From positions 62,001-126,000 of the forward strand of contig CAVPZS010000008.1 in the NCBI GenBank assembly GCA_963710275.1: a DNA stretch of 64,000 bases. The letters run 5' to 3'. Both the position numbers and the translations under genes were made by a program. Positions within the stretch are counted from its first letter, which is position 1. Every line of letters begins with the position of its first letter. Source of the DNA: Rhodoblastus sp963710275 (GTDB taxonomy: Bacteria > Pseudomonadota > Alphaproteobacteria > Rhizobiales > Beijerinckiaceae). Under the pieces are notes generated by a model. The model ran no database searches. It saw only the letters and a program-made list of their open reading frames with translations, and was not told the origin of the DNA. This document shows positions 7,385 to 17,594 of this stretch, one piece after another.

Positions 7385-10096
7385 TCAAGCCGCCAGCATC
7401 GCCTCGTCGATGAAAGGCCTGGCGTCGTGGAAGGCGATGTTCGCCGCCGAATTGAGTGTTTCGACCCGCGAATAGTCCTCGGCGGCGATGACATGCTCGA
7501 GTTCCTTGGAGACCGCCGCCAGCCGCGCGAGGCCCAGCATGGCGGAAGAGCTCTTCAGCGCATGCGCGGCCTCTTTCAGCGAGATCATCTCCTGCCTGGC
7601 GAGAAGGGCGCGCATGTCGTCGAGCCGATGGCGCGCGTCGGCCAGGAATTCGGTCATCAGCTCCCGCGCGTCGTCATGGCCGATCTCGATGCCGAGGATG
7701 GCGAAGGATTCGAATTCGAAGGCCGGCTGGTCGTGATAGCCCGGCTGGATCGAACCAGACGGCTCCGCTTCGGCGTTCGGCGCGGGAGCGGGATCTTCAA
7801 GGCCCATGTGACGGGCGACGATCTCGCGCAGCGGCGCGCCGCGATAGGGCTTGGCCAGGAAATCGTTCATCCCGGCGACGCGGCATTCCTCCTGGTCCTC
7901 GCGGAAGGCCGAGGCGCTCAGGGCGATGATTGGAGCGCGGCCATAGGGCGCCGGCAGGGCGCGAATGGCGCGCGTGGCGTCTATGCCGTTCATGTTGGGC
8001 ATGTGGATGTCCATCAGGATCAGGTCATAGGCGATGGTTTTCGCCGCCGCGACCGCTTCCAGCCCGTCCTGCGCCGTGTCGATCTGGGCGCCGGTGCGGG
8101 CCAGGATGGTGCGGGCGATCTGGCGGTTGGTCGCATTATCCTCGGTCAGCAGGATGCGCCGGCCGGCGAAGTTCTCGCTGGCCGAATTCTTCTGGCTTTC
8201 CACGCGGTCGGCGGCGGGCGAGTCCTCGGGGGCGAGTTGGGCGACGGGAACCGAGAGGGTGAAGGCGCTGCCCACGCCCGGCGCGCTGACGACCTCGACG
8301 CCGCCGCCCATCTGTTCGGCCATGCGCCGCGAAATGGCCAAGCCGAGACCGGTGCCGCCATAGCGGCGCGAAATCGTATTGTCGGCCTGCCAGAATTCAG
8401 TGAACAGATGCGACAGGGCCTCTTCGCTCATGCCGAGGCCGGAATCGCGGACGACAAACACCAGGCGCGCCTGCGGCTCGGCCCTGGCGAGGTCGGGAAC
8501 GTCGTCGCGGCAGGCGACCTCCACGCTGACATGGCCGCGCTCGGTGAATTTTATGGCGTTGGAGACGAGGTTGAGCAGGATCTGGCGCAGCCGCGCGGCG
8601 TCGCCGGACACCTGGGCCGGGAGATCGGGCGCGAGGCGCACGTCGAGCCGCAAGCCCTTGTCGTCGGCCTGGACGGCGAACATTTCCACGACATTTTCGA
8701 CCAGGCCGGCGACCGCGAAGGGGCGCTTCTCGAACTCGACCTTCTTCGCCTCGAGCTTGGAATAATCGAGGATGTCATTGATGACGCGCAGCAGATGCTC
8801 GCTGGATTTCGAAATGATTTCCAGCGGCTCGCGCTGGTCTTCGGGAAGCGTCTTCTCCAGCAGGTGGTCGGCCATGGCGATGACGCCATTGAGCGGCGTG
8901 CGGATTTCATGGCTCATGGTCGCCAGGAAGTCCGACTTGGCCCGGCTGGCGGCGCGGGCGTCGTCGCGCGCCTGGCGCATTTCGGCGGTGCGGACGACGA
9001 CCTCCTCTTCCACCGCATAGCGGCGGTCGAGCAGCCAGGCGATATTGCCGGTCAGGAACAGGCAGGCGACGAGGAAGGACCAGGGCAGGAAGCCGCGCTC
9101 GTTGGCCATGTAGCCGGGGGTCGCGGTCGCCACGACCTTCCACGGCCGGCCGCCGACGCTGAGATTGCGCGAGGTCGAGACGGTCGCGCCGGAGGAGGCC
9201 GGCAGCGGCGTCTTGGGGAAGAGCAGCGCGTCCTTCGGGTCGGCTGCGAGGTCCCAGATCGCCAGGGTCATGTCGCCGTCTTCGACGCGGTCGCCCGCGC
9301 CCTGGCTGATGACGTCGCCAATGCGGAACACGCCGAGCACGACGCCGCGAAGTTCGTCCGAGCCGGGGGCGGGATTTTGGGGCCTGAAGGCGGCGCTCTG
9401 GTAGACCGGATAGAAGACGAGAAAGCCGTATTGGTCGCCGGTCTCCTGCACCAGTGTGATGCGTGCGGTCGACTGCGGCGTGCGCGTTTCGATCGCCGCG
9501 TCGATCGCGGCGCGGCGCGCGGCATTGGAATAGAGGTCGAAGCCGATGGCCTTTTCATTTCCGCGCAGCGGTTCGGCGTAGACGACGGGGAAATAGCGCT
9601 CGCGGGCGCCCGGCGACCGCATCCGGCCCTGGGCGTCGCGCTCGAGGATCTGGAAGCCGGGAGAACCGAGAGCGTCGAGATGGGCGCGGTCTTCCGCCGT
9701 CACCAGAGGCACCCATTCCATGGCCTGGACGCCGGCATAGGCCGACAGCAGGGGGGAAACGAAATTGCGGAATTTTTCCGAGGGCACCTCGCCCGTCGTC
9801 TCGAAAAAGGAGGCCAACGATCGCAGCGAGCCGACGGTGGACAGGAGCCGGGCCTCGACCGTGGCGACGCGTTCGCCAGCCGTGCGCTCGAAAGAGGCCT
9901 GGATGCGGGTGGTTTCGATCTGCAGGCCGAGGCGGAAGGCGAAGCCGGACGCCACGAGACCAAGCAGCACGACCGTGGCCATGACCGGGCCGCGGCGGCG
10001 GGTGTCGATCCGTCGGCTGTCCTTGAAAGGCCGCGCCTTCGAGGGCCTTGCCTCGATTGGGCTTGCCTCGCGGCGGCTGGTTTGATGCGGCTCCAT
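7385..10096 (-). CDS. Hybrid sensor histidine kinase (CHASE-HisKA-HATPase-REC-Hpt)
   Basis: A 903-residue membrane sensor. A first transmembrane helix lies near residues 38-56. It is followed by an extracytoplasmic CHASE-type domain (about 70-330, including YPV, RAAIDAAI and FPVVYAEPLRG), a second helix near 338-353, HisKA with H396 in MSHEIRTPLNG, HATPase (NAIKF, DSGLGMS, GGTGLGL), a receiver with D696 in LILMDIHMPNM, and a C-terminal Hpt domain with H845 in AAHALKSSS. It thus carries a full His-Asp-His phosphorelay, which would pass phosphate to the adjacent receiver protein. A GTG at 10159 could add 21 residues; ATG 10096 is preferred because the helix then starts at a normal distance. Confidence 0.92.
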   Translation of the reverse strand: MEPHQTSRREASPIEARPSKARPFKDSRRIDTRRRGPVMATVVLLGLVASGFAFRLGLQIETTRIQASFERTAGERVATVEARLLSTVGSLRSLASFFETTGEVPSEKFRNFVSPLLSAYAGVQAMEWVPLVTAEDRAHLDALGSPGFQILERDAQGRMRSPGARERYFPVVYAEPLRGNEKAIGFDLYSNAARRAAIDAAIETRTPQSTARITLVQETGDQYGFLVFYPVYQSAAFRPQNPAPGSDELRGVVLGVFRIGDVISQGAGDRVEDGDMTLAIWDLAADPKDALLFPKTPLPASSGATVSTSRNLSVGGRPWKVVATATPGYMANERGFLPWSFLVACLFLTGNIAWLLDRRYAVEEEVVVRTAEMRQARDDARAASRAKSDFLATMSHEIRTPLNGVIAMADHLLEKTLPEDQREPLEIISKSSEHLLRVINDILDYSKLEAKKVEFEKRPFAVAGLVENVVEMFAVQADDKGLRLDVRLAPDLPAQVSGDAARLRQILLNLVSNAIKFTERGHVSVEVACRDDVPDLARAEPQARLVFVVRDSGLGMSEEALSHLFTEFWQADNTISRRYGGTGLGLAISRRMAEQMGGGVEVVSAPGVGSAFTLSVPVAQLAPEDSPAADRVESQKNSASENFAGRRILLTEDNATNRQIARTILARTGAQIDTAQDGLEAVAAAKTIAYDLILMDIHMPNMNGIDATRAIRALPAPYGRAPIIALSASAFREDQEECRVAGMNDFLAKPYRGAPLREIVARHMGLEDPAPAPNAEAEPSGSIQPGYHDQPAFEFESFAILGIEIGHDDARELMTEFLADARHRLDDMRALLARQEMISLKEAAHALKSSSAMLGLARLAAVSKELEHVIAAEDYSRVETLNSAANIAFHDARPFIDEAMLAA

Positions 10097-10341
10097 GGGC
10101 GTCTCGCTGCGTTGCCGGTTTTCATTCGAACGGCAGCCTGTGACGGCAGGCGTTAACACACGCCACAGTTGTATCCGGCAAATTTTAACAATCTGGGATG
10201 GGCGGGGCGGTTTTCTCTACAAAGTTAAGAAAAAGCGACCGGTCTTTGCCTTCCGGCTAGGATGAGTCAGGCGGCGCAATGCGCTAGAGTCGCCGCCGCC
10301 AAAGCCGGCGCGCGAACCACAGCGCCGAAGGAGAGAAGAAA

Positions 10342-11985
10342 ATGGGCAAAGCCTACGAGACCGGCCTCGACCAGAACCGCGCCAATTTCGCCGCATTGAC
10401 GCCACTGACGTTTCTTGCGCGCGCCGCGGACGTGTTTCCGCACAAGCTTTCGACCATCCACGGCGACCTGCGCCTCACCTGGGGACAAACGGCCGAACGC
10501 TGCCGCCGCCTGGCTTCCGCCTTGCAAAAGCGCGGAGTCGGCAAGAACGATACGGTCGCGGCCATGCTGCCCAATATTCCGGCGATGATGGAGGCGCATT
10601 TCGGCGTCCCCATGTCCGGCGCCGTGCTCAATACGCTCAACACCAGGCTCGACGCAGAGGCCATCGCCTTCATGCTCGACCATGGCGAGGCCAAGGTCTT
10701 GCTCACCGATCGCGAATTCTCGCGGATCGTCAGCGGCGCGTTGAAACTGATGAAGGGCGCAAAACCGCTGGTCATCGACGTCGACGACCCCACCTACAAG
10801 GGCGGAGCTCTGCTCGGGGAAATCGAATACGAGGCTTTCCTGGCCGAGGGCGATCCGGCTTTTTCGCCGGCGCCGCTGGAGGATGAGTGGGACGCCATCG
10901 CCCTCAATTACACCTCGGGCACGACGGGCGACCCCAAGGGCGTGGTCTATCATCATCGCGGCGCCTATCTGAACGCCGTCAACAATATCGTCACCTGGGG
11001 CATGAAGCCGCATTCGGTCTATCTCTGGACGCTGCCGATGTTCCATTGCAACGGCTGGTGCTTTCCCTGGACCATGGCGGCCAATGTCGGCGTCAACGTC
11101 TGCCTGCGCCGCGTCGATCCCAAGCTGATCTTCGACCTGATCCACGAGCACAAGGTGTCGCATTTCTGCGGCGCGCCCATCGTCCATGGCATGCTGATCG
11201 CCGCCGATCCGGCCTCGCACAAGCCGATTGACCACAAGGTCGAAGCGCTGATCGCCGGCGCGGCGCCGCCCGCCGCGATCATCGAGGGCATGGAAAAGCT
11301 CGGCGTCGGCATCACCCATGTCTATGGCCTGACCGAGACCTATGGGCCAGCGTCGGTTTGCGCCAAGCAGATCGAATGGGAGACGGAGCCGCTGGAGAAG
11401 CGTGCGGAGCTCAATGGCCGACAGGGCGTGCGGTCGATGATGCAGGAGGCGATCGACGTGGTCGATTCGCATAGCCTGGTTCCGGTGCCGCATGACGGCA
11501 TGACCATGGGCGAGATCGTGTTCCGCGGCAATATCGTGATGAAGGGTTACCTCAAGAACGAGAAGTCGACCAACGCCAGTTTCGAGGGCGGCTGGTTCCG
11601 CACCGGCGATCTCGCGGTGATCGAGCCGGACGGCTATATCAAGATCAAGGACCGCTCCAAGGACATCATCATTTCCGGCGGCGAAAACATTTCCTCGCTG
11701 GAAGTCGAGGATGTGCTCTACCGGCACAAGGACGTGCTGGCGGCGGCGGTTGTGGCGGCGCCCGACGAGAAATGGGGCGAGGTGCCCTATGCCTTCGTGG
11801 AATTGCGCGAGGGCGCGACGCCGACGCAGGAAGAGTTTCTGGAGCATTGCCGGGGGCACATGGCCCGGTTCAAGGTGCCGAAGCGTTTCATTTTCGGCGG
11901 CTTGCCGAAGACCTCGACCGGCAAGATCCAGAAATTTGTCCTGCGCGAGGCCGCGCGCGCTGCGGCTGAAGAATCCGCCGGCTGA
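10342..11985 (+). CDS. Acyl-CoA synthetase (AMP-forming, fatty-acyl-CoA ligase type)
   Basis: A 547-residue ANL-superfamily ligase that activates a carboxylic acid to acyl-AMP and then acyl-CoA. The P-loop is YTSGTTGDPKGV, the A5 motif is YGLTETYG, the A7 hinge region is GWFRTGDLAVI, the A8 motif is IKDRSKDIIISGGENIS, and the catalytic lysine near the C-terminus is in STGKIQK. Sequence around MFHCNGWCFPW matches the medium/long-chain group annotated as acyl-CoA synthetases in alphaproteobacteria. ATG 10342 is preceded by GGAGAGAAGAAA, a strong ribosome site. The acid chain length cannot be decided. Confidence 0.91.
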   Translation: MGKAYETGLDQNRANFAALTPLTFLARAADVFPHKLSTIHGDLRLTWGQTAERCRRLASALQKRGVGKNDTVAAMLPNIPAMMEAHFGVPMSGAVLNTLNTRLDAEAIAFMLDHGEAKVLLTDREFSRIVSGALKLMKGAKPLVIDVDDPTYKGGALLGEIEYEAFLAEGDPAFSPAPLEDEWDAIALNYTSGTTGDPKGVVYHHRGAYLNAVNNIVTWGMKPHSVYLWTLPMFHCNGWCFPWTMAANVGVNVCLRRVDPKLIFDLIHEHKVSHFCGAPIVHGMLIAADPASHKPIDHKVEALIAGAAPPAAIIEGMEKLGVGITHVYGLTETYGPASVCAKQIEWETEPLEKRAELNGRQGVRSMMQEAIDVVDSHSLVPVPHDGMTMGEIVFRGNIVMKGYLKNEKSTNASFEGGWFRTGDLAVIEPDGYIKIKDRSKDIIISGGENISSLEVEDVLYRHKDVLAAAVVAAPDEKWGEVPYAFVELREGATPTQEEFLEHCRGHMARFKVPKRFIFGGLPKTSTGKIQKFVLREAARAAAEESAG

Positions 11986-12141
11986 AAGCTGCGACATGGC
12001 GGGAGGGCTCCGGCGGCGGTCCTCCTCCCTTCCCAGCGGTCTCCACTTGAACGCCGTTGCATAAATCAATGGTCTTTCAGGAACTTTAGTCCTATGATTT
12101 CACTTGAACTTCCAGATTCGCCTCGCCTCGGGGACAGTAAA

Positions 12142-12366
12142 ATGAAAATAACCATCAATATCGATTGCACCCCGGCCGAGGCGCGGGCTTTCATGGGCTT
12201 GCCGGATTTCGAGCCGATGCAGAAACGAGCGATGGAACAGCTTGAAAAGCAGATGATGGAGCAGCTGGAGCTTTACACGCCGGAAACGCTATTGAAATCC
12301 TGGCTGACTCCGGGCGCGCTCAACGGCGAATGGTTTGGCGAACTGCTCAAGAAGGCGACGAAATAG
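12142..12366 (+). CDS. Small conserved protein, DUF6489-like
   Basis: A 74-residue protein starting MKITINIDCTPAEARAFMGLPD. This opening, with a helical middle (MQKRAMEQLEKQMMEQLE) and a short C-terminal helix, matches the small DUF6489 proteins common in alphaproteobacteria. Function is unknown; the heptad-like Met/Leu/Glu helix suggests a coiled-coil or partner-binding segment. The frame is open from 12094, but ATG 12142 begins the conserved part. Confidence 0.7.
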   Translation: MKITINIDCTPAEARAFMGLPDFEPMQKRAMEQLEKQMMEQLELYTPETLLKSWLTPGALNGEWFGELLKKATK

Positions 12367-12390
12367 GCCGCATTCCCTCGATATCCGAAC

Positions 12391-13722
12391 TCAGAGCGCC
12401 GAGTTCAGGATCTTTCCCGCCCTGAGATAGCGGCTGGGATCGACGGCGGCGCCGTCCACCCGAACTTCGTAATGCAGGTGCGGCCCGGTCGAGCGTCCGG
12501 TCGAGCCGATTTCGCCGATGATCTCGCCGGCCTGCACCCACTGTCCCTCCAACACCTCGATATGCGACATGTGGCCATAGCGCGTGGCGAGGCCGGCGCC
12601 ATGGTCGACCTCGACCATGTTGCCGTAGCCGCCCGAGGGGCCGGCGACAGACACCCGGCCCGCGGCGGTGGCGCGGATCGGATCGCCCGTGTCGCCGCGA
12701 AAGTCCATGCCGCTGTGCAGGGCGGGGCGCCCCAGGAAGGGATCGGTCCGATAGCCGAATGTGGAGGTAACGTCGAGCTGGCCGGGCAGGGGCTGGCGCA
12801 GCGGCGCGAAGGGCAGGGCGCGGCGCATGCCGTCCATCAGGGCGACGGTCTGGTTGATATTGGCGTAAGCGCGCTCGAACGCGCCGCCACGCTCGCCGAC
12901 GGGCGCCGGCTCGAACGGGCCGCCCAAGGCCGGGGCGGCGCGAAGGCTGTCGGCGTGGCGCATCAGGCGGTCGACCGGCAGTCCTGCCTCGGCGAAGGCC
13001 TCGCGCATCCGCTCGGCCATGGCGGCGGCTGGGGCGCGCAAGCCGTCGAGCGCGGCGACCTGGCGCTGCTCCATGCGATCGAAACTCTGCGCCAGAGTGT
13101 TCAGGCGTTCGGCGGCGGAGGTCGGATCGGCGTTCTCGGACACGTCCTCGCCGGCGCCGTCGAGCGGCCGGGTGCGGCGAAGATCGAAACCTTCCGGCGC
13201 CGGTTTCAGCTCGCCCTTGGCGTCTGCAGGCTTGGCTGGGATTCCGGTCAAGTTTTTGGCCGGAGTTTTGCTGGCCGCGGCGGCGAAGGCCGGCGCGGCG
13301 TGGCGGACCGCGATGGCGGCTTCGGCGGGATCGACCCTGGCCGCCAGCGATGCGACCAGCGCAGAGCGTGATTCGAGCCGGGCCTGGCGAACGGCGAGTT
13401 CGGCAACCTTGCCTTCGAAAGAATCCTGGTTGAGCATTTGCCGCGAGGCGAGGGTGTCGATCTGCGACCGCAGCGCGGCGATGCGGTCCTCATAGGCGAA
13501 TTGTATCTGCGCCTGCCGACGCATCAGCGACGCGAGCATTTCATCGCGAAACACCAGATAGCCGCCAATGCCGAGACAGCAGACGACGAGCAGGGGAGCC
13601 AGCCCGAACAGCGCATAGGCGAGGCCTGGCGGCAGCGCCAGCTGGCGGCGAAAACTGCCATAGGCCACCTGAATGTCGATGGCCTGGCCGCCCGCCGGCG
13701 CCGGATGTTTTTGATGACGCAT
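12391..13722 (-). CDS. M23-family (LytM) peptidoglycan peptidase, membrane-anchored
   Basis: A 443-residue envelope protein. A single transmembrane helix (about 33-57) is followed by a coiled coil rich in Arg/Gln/Glu (about 65-130), a low-complexity linker, and a C-terminal LytM domain. The zinc-site motifs HSGMDF (HxxxD) and HLHYEV (HxH) and the framework sequence TFGYRTDPF are present, so the active site looks intact. Such proteins cleave or remodel peptidoglycan cross-links, and the coiled coil resembles that of EnvC/MepM-type factors. ATG 13722 is chosen because the upstream extension to 13803 has no conserved feature. Confidence 0.87.
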   Translation of the reverse strand: MRHQKHPAPAGGQAIDIQVAYGSFRRQLALPPGLAYALFGLAPLLVVCCLGIGGYLVFRDEMLASLMRRQAQIQFAYEDRIAALRSQIDTLASRQMLNQDSFEGKVAELAVRQARLESRSALVASLAARVDPAEAAIAVRHAAPAFAAAASKTPAKNLTGIPAKPADAKGELKPAPEGFDLRRTRPLDGAGEDVSENADPTSAAERLNTLAQSFDRMEQRQVAALDGLRAPAAAMAERMREAFAEAGLPVDRLMRHADSLRAAPALGGPFEPAPVGERGGAFERAYANINQTVALMDGMRRALPFAPLRQPLPGQLDVTSTFGYRTDPFLGRPALHSGMDFRGDTGDPIRATAAGRVSVAGPSGGYGNMVEVDHGAGLATRYGHMSHIEVLEGQWVQAGEIIGEIGSTGRSTGPHLHYEVRVDGAAVDPSRYLRAGKILNSAL

Positions 13723-13934
13723 GTTTGCCGTCCTGGCTCGACGAAACGCTGATTCCAGGAGAAAATTTAGGACGGCGTGGTTAATGTTTCGCCAACAACG
13801 CAACTCAAGGTTTCAGTCGCCGGCCGCTTGGTCGGATTGCGGGGGCGGAAAGCGTTGATTTGGCGCGTCTTCGATGGGCAAATTGTTTCTTGCCTCACGC
13901 CGCCGCGTCACTTGTCCGAATCCCAGGCTCGAGC

Positions 13935-15977
13935 TCACCCTCGCTTTTTCGCCACCGCGTCCGCATAGCTGCGTAAATCTTCGGGCGCGATCGGGGCCGT
14001 GCGGCGGTAGAGCCGCGCCTGCACGCCATTGCCAAGGCGATAGCTTTGCTCGGTGGGCTGGAAGGCCGCGCCCAGGCCGGCGCCGGATTTGATCGCGGCG
14101 TCGAGATAGGCGACCAGTTGCTGCTCTTCGGTCGCCAGGCGGATTTGCGCCGGATCGGTCACGACCGCGACATCGCAGTCGGCGACCAGCGGCAGGAGTT
14201 TGGCGTCGCGGCGGTCGACTTCGCCGAGATAAATCAGGTTGTCGCCGAGCAGCGATCGGGTTTCCTGAGTCAGGTTAGCGGCGTTTTCGCGGATGATCGT
14301 CGCGTTGAGTATCCCGGTGGCGGCGACCACGCAGACTTTTTCGCCCGCGTCGGCATGGCGGGCGAGGTCGCGGGTCAGCCTGTCGATTTCCGCCATGTCG
14401 ACGCGGCGCGGCGGCGTCATGTCGACGGTCGGGACCAGCCGCGCCAGCTGGATCGGCGTCCCGGCGCCGGGAAGGGCGACGCCCGAGAGGGAGGCCGCCG
14501 CGCAAATAGCCAGCGCGGCGAAAACCGCGCGCGCCCGCGCCTGCGTCGTGGCCATGCGGGCCGCCGCCAGCGCCACGGCGAACACCATGCAGGGTATGAG
14601 CAGCAGGTAATGGTGGACGCCAAAACCCTGGACGCTTTCGAACACGGTGACGACCAGCAAAGGCGTGGCGAGCGCGGCCAGGCCCGCGACCCGCGTCGCG
14701 CGATGGGCGATCAGATAGAGGGCGCAGAAAAGGAAGAGCGCGAGAGGTCCATAGCCGAAATGGTCGAGCGCGTGTCCCATTTCAACCGGCGCAGGGTTGG
14801 CCCAGGCTTTGTAGGCGCCGACATAGTCGGCGCTCGCCATCGTCAGCAGCCGGTCCCAGACGAAGGCGAAGCCGCAGAGCGCGGCAAAGCTTCCGAACAG
14901 GGCCAGCGCCGAAAAAGTCGCGAACAGCCGCCGGGCCGCCGTCGCGCCGCAAGGCTGGCGGCGGAACTCGTTGACCGCGAGCATGGCGAGGATCGCCGGC
15001 GCCAGGAACACATACCAGCGGCGAAACACGAAGAGCAGGATGAGCAGGCCGCCGACGACAATCATCGATGCAACGGCGTCCTGCGATGATCGGCCGCGGC
15101 GGAAAGCGACGTAAAGCAGCGTGGCCAGAATGCCGACCCCGCCAATGTCGGGCTGGCCATAAAGCGACGGGAAAAAGGCGATCGGGAAGATCAGGGCGGC
15201 CAGGACCGTGAGGAGCAGGGCGGTCCGGCCGCCAAGTTCGAACGGCGCGCAGCGCCGGAGCAACAGGGCGCCGGCGGCCAGGGTCGGCGCCACATAGAGC
15301 GCGGCAATGCCGAGGATCAGGAACAGGCGGCTGGTTTTCCCAGCCAGCGCCTCGACCAGCGCGATGGGCGCAATCGGAACCATGTTATATTCGAATTTCA
15401 GCGAGTTCTGCACCGCGCCGGCGCCGCCCACGATCAGGCCGGCGTCGTGGATCGCATCCGTCAGGTCATGCGACAGCAAGGCGTAGGTGACGAAATCGTA
15501 ATACCAGACGAAGTTGCAAGACAGCAGCCAGAGCGCGGAAAAGCCGCCGACAGCGAGGCAGAGGCCGACAAAAGTCCACAAGGTCAGGGCCTGCGGTCGG
15601 TCTGGTCCGGCGCGAGTGGTTTTGACCACGCAACAGGCCGCGGCGAAGAACAGCACGATCAGAAAGGACTGGACGAGCGCGAGTCCGGCCACGGCGGCGA
15701 CGCCGGCTTGCGCGAATTGCCATTGGGCGGCGGTGAGCAGGGCGGCGCCGGCCACGGTCGCGGCGGCGATCAACGGGGCGCGGCGGGCGAGCAGGGCGCG
15801 GGCCCGGAAGATGACGATCGCAAAGGCCGGGAGGGTGACGGCCAAAGCCAGCAGGGCCAGCCAGAGCGCGGCGCCCGGCCTGACCGCCTGGAGGGTCGTC
15901 CAATGATAAGGAAACAGCGCCGCCGCCCCGATGAAGGCGAGACCCGCCACCCGCAACCGCTCTTTCAGCAAGCCCAT
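13935..15977 (-). CDS. Large polytopic membrane protein with C-terminal soluble domain (possible GT-C type)
   Basis: A 680-residue protein with roughly 12 hydrophobic segments in the first ~490 residues and a hydrophilic C-terminal domain of about 180 residues beginning near VDMTPPRRVDMAE. The layout resembles GT-C membrane glycosyltransferases, but I do not see a confidently diagnostic motif. The start ATG 15977 has a GAGAGGAAC ribosome site. The C-terminal part contains KVCVVAATG and DCDVAVVTDP, which suggest an alpha/beta fold. It is transcribed towards the LytM gene, separated by about 210 bp. The function is not recognised; this is a conserved-architecture description only. Confidence 0.6.
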   Translation of the reverse strand: MGLLKERLRVAGLAFIGAAALFPYHWTTLQAVRPGAALWLALLALAVTLPAFAIVIFRARALLARRAPLIAAATVAGAALLTAAQWQFAQAGVAAVAGLALVQSFLIVLFFAAACCVVKTTRAGPDRPQALTLWTFVGLCLAVGGFSALWLLSCNFVWYYDFVTYALLSHDLTDAIHDAGLIVGGAGAVQNSLKFEYNMVPIAPIALVEALAGKTSRLFLILGIAALYVAPTLAAGALLLRRCAPFELGGRTALLLTVLAALIFPIAFFPSLYGQPDIGGVGILATLLYVAFRRGRSSQDAVASMIVVGGLLILLFVFRRWYVFLAPAILAMLAVNEFRRQPCGATAARRLFATFSALALFGSFAALCGFAFVWDRLLTMASADYVGAYKAWANPAPVEMGHALDHFGYGPLALFLFCALYLIAHRATRVAGLAALATPLLVVTVFESVQGFGVHHYLLLIPCMVFAVALAAARMATTQARARAVFAALAICAAASLSGVALPGAGTPIQLARLVPTVDMTPPRRVDMAEIDRLTRDLARHADAGEKVCVVAATGILNATIIRENAANLTQETRSLLGDNLIYLGEVDRRDAKLLPLVADCDVAVVTDPAQIRLATEEQQLVAYLDAAIKSGAGLGAAFQPTEQSYRLGNGVQARLYRRTAPIAPEDLRSYADAVAKKRG

Positions 15978-16148
15978 ATGATGTTCCTCTCGACGCCGCA
16001 GCGCCGGTTCCCGGAGCAAATCTAGGGCTGCGTGGTTAACGTATCGGCAAATGGCTGGCGGGTCGGAGCGACTATTTTCCTTGGCCAAGCTTTGACGGCG
16101 CAGGCCGTGCGTGTAAGCATCGCGCGACCAGAGAGGCGGCAACGGGAC

Positions 16149-16670
16149 ATGACGGTGAAAATTCTGCGCAAGGACGAGATTCCGGAGGTCGACGCACAAG
16201 CCTATCGCGACGCCATGAGCGAAATCGCCTCGCCCGTGCATCTCATCGCCACCGACGGGCCGGCCGGCCTCGCCGGCATGACTGTGACCGCGCTGGCCTC
16301 GGTGTCCGACCATCCGCCGACCCTGCTGGTCTGCGTCAACCGCCATTCGCCCTCGGCGCAGCGTTTCATCGCCAATGGCGTTTTTTCCGTCAGTTCGCTC
16401 GGCGCCGACGACCGGCCGCTGGCCGACATCTTCGCCGGCCGCACCCACGAGCATTTCGCCGAAAAATTCGCCCACGGCCAATGGTCGCCGGGCGCCACCG
16501 GCGCGCCCGTGCTCGCCACGGCGCTAGCTACCTTCGATTGCCGATTGATCGAGGTGAAGGATGTGTCGACCCATCACGTGCTGTTCGGAGCGGTCGAGAG
16601 CGTGACGCGGCGCGACGAGGGCGCGAGCCTGCTCTATCACCGCCGCGCGTATGCGCGCAGCGGCGACTGA
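16149..16670 (+). CDS. Flavin reductase-like FMN-binding protein
   Basis: A 173-residue protein of the flavin reductase/FMN-binding split-barrel family. It shows MSEIASPVHLIATDGPAG, GMTVTALASVSDHPPTLLVC, FSVSSL and the C-terminal LLYHRRAYAR, all typical of the NAD(P)H:flavin oxidoreductase component of two-component monooxygenases. It would supply reduced FMN or FAD to a partner oxygenase, but none is adjacent. The frame is open upstream; ATG 16149 begins the conserved region and follows AACGGGAC. Confidence 0.85.
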   Translation: MTVKILRKDEIPEVDAQAYRDAMSEIASPVHLIATDGPAGLAGMTVTALASVSDHPPTLLVCVNRHSPSAQRFIANGVFSVSSLGADDRPLADIFAGRTHEHFAEKFAHGQWSPGATGAPVLATALATFDCRLIEVKDVSTHHVLFGAVESVTRRDEGASLLYHRRAYARSGD

Positions 16671-16701
16671 TCGTCGGTTTTCAAGTTCTCAGGTTTCCCT
16701 T

Positions 16702-17421
16702 TCAGGTTTCTTGGCCGATCAGGCCGGGCGATTCGCCGGGCGCGAGCAGCAGCTTCCAGATCAGGCCTCCAACGAGCCCCCCGATCAGCGGCGCGACCCA
16801 GAACAGCCAGAGTTGGCCCACGGCGCCCGTCTGCGCGAAAAAGGCGACCGCGGTCGAGCGCGCCGGATTGACCGAGGTATTGGTCACCGGGATCGAAACG
16901 AGATGGATCAGCGTCAGCGCCAGGCCGATGGCCAGCGGCGCGAAGCCGGCGGGCGCGGCCTTCGACGTCGAGCCGAGAATGACGAGCAAAAAACCGGCGG
17001 TCAGGACGATTTCGGCGACGACGCAGGACAGCAGGGAATAATGGCCGGGCGAAAGCTCGCCATAGCCATTGGAGGCGAAGCCGCCGGGTTTGAAATCCGG
17101 GGCGCCGGAGGCGATCACATAGAGCGTCGCCGCCGCCGCGAGGCCGCCGAGGACCTGGACGACCCAATAGGGGATCAATTCCGCCCATCGAAATCGATTG
17201 GCGACGGCGAGACCCAGCGAAACGGCGGGATTGAAATGGCCGCCGGAAATGCCGCCGACGGCATAGGCCATGGTCAGCACGGTCAGTCCGAAGGCAAGGG
17301 CGACCCCGGCGAAACCGATGCCGAGGTGAGGAAAACCGGCCGCCAGGACGGCGCTGCCGCATCCGCCGAAAACCAGCCAGAACGTGCCGAAAAATTCGGC
17401 CGCGAGTTTGCGAAACATCAT
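16702..17421 (-). CDS. aqpZ: Aquaporin Z
   Basis: A 239-residue MIP-family channel with six membrane segments and two half-helices bearing the NPA signatures, HFNPAVSLG and SVNPARST. The residues before the second NPA and the length match AqpZ water channels rather than the longer glycerol facilitators. It lies in the inner membrane and passes water. It converges tail-to-tail with the flavin reductase gene (31 bp apart). Confidence 0.94.
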   Translation of the reverse strand: MMFRKLAAEFFGTFWLVFGGCGSAVLAAGFPHLGIGFAGVALAFGLTVLTMAYAVGGISGGHFNPAVSLGLAVANRFRWAELIPYWVVQVLGGLAAAATLYVIASGAPDFKPGGFASNGYGELSPGHYSLLSCVVAEIVLTAGFLLVILGSTSKAAPAGFAPLAIGLALTLIHLVSIPVTNTSVNPARSTAVAFFAQTGAVGQLWLFWVAPLIGGLVGGLIWKLLLAPGESPGLIGQET

Positions 17422-17594
17422 GTGCTCCTCAATGAATTAACGTTCAAACTTAGCACAGCGGGCGCCGCTTTGTCACAACGGCGCGAAACCGGCGTCTAGT
17501 CAAACTCTTAACCTTTCCAGACGTTCACCTTGTCTGTTTAACATCAGGCAAGGGACCAAGAGTTAGCGTGGCGCAACTGAGGAGTTGCGTTTCC

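Noticed and set aside
8000..10156. A long plus-strand frame antisense to the hybrid kinase
   Set aside because: The kinase on the minus strand has every expected motif; the antisense frame has none and is rich in Arg/Gly/Ala as expected for a shadow.
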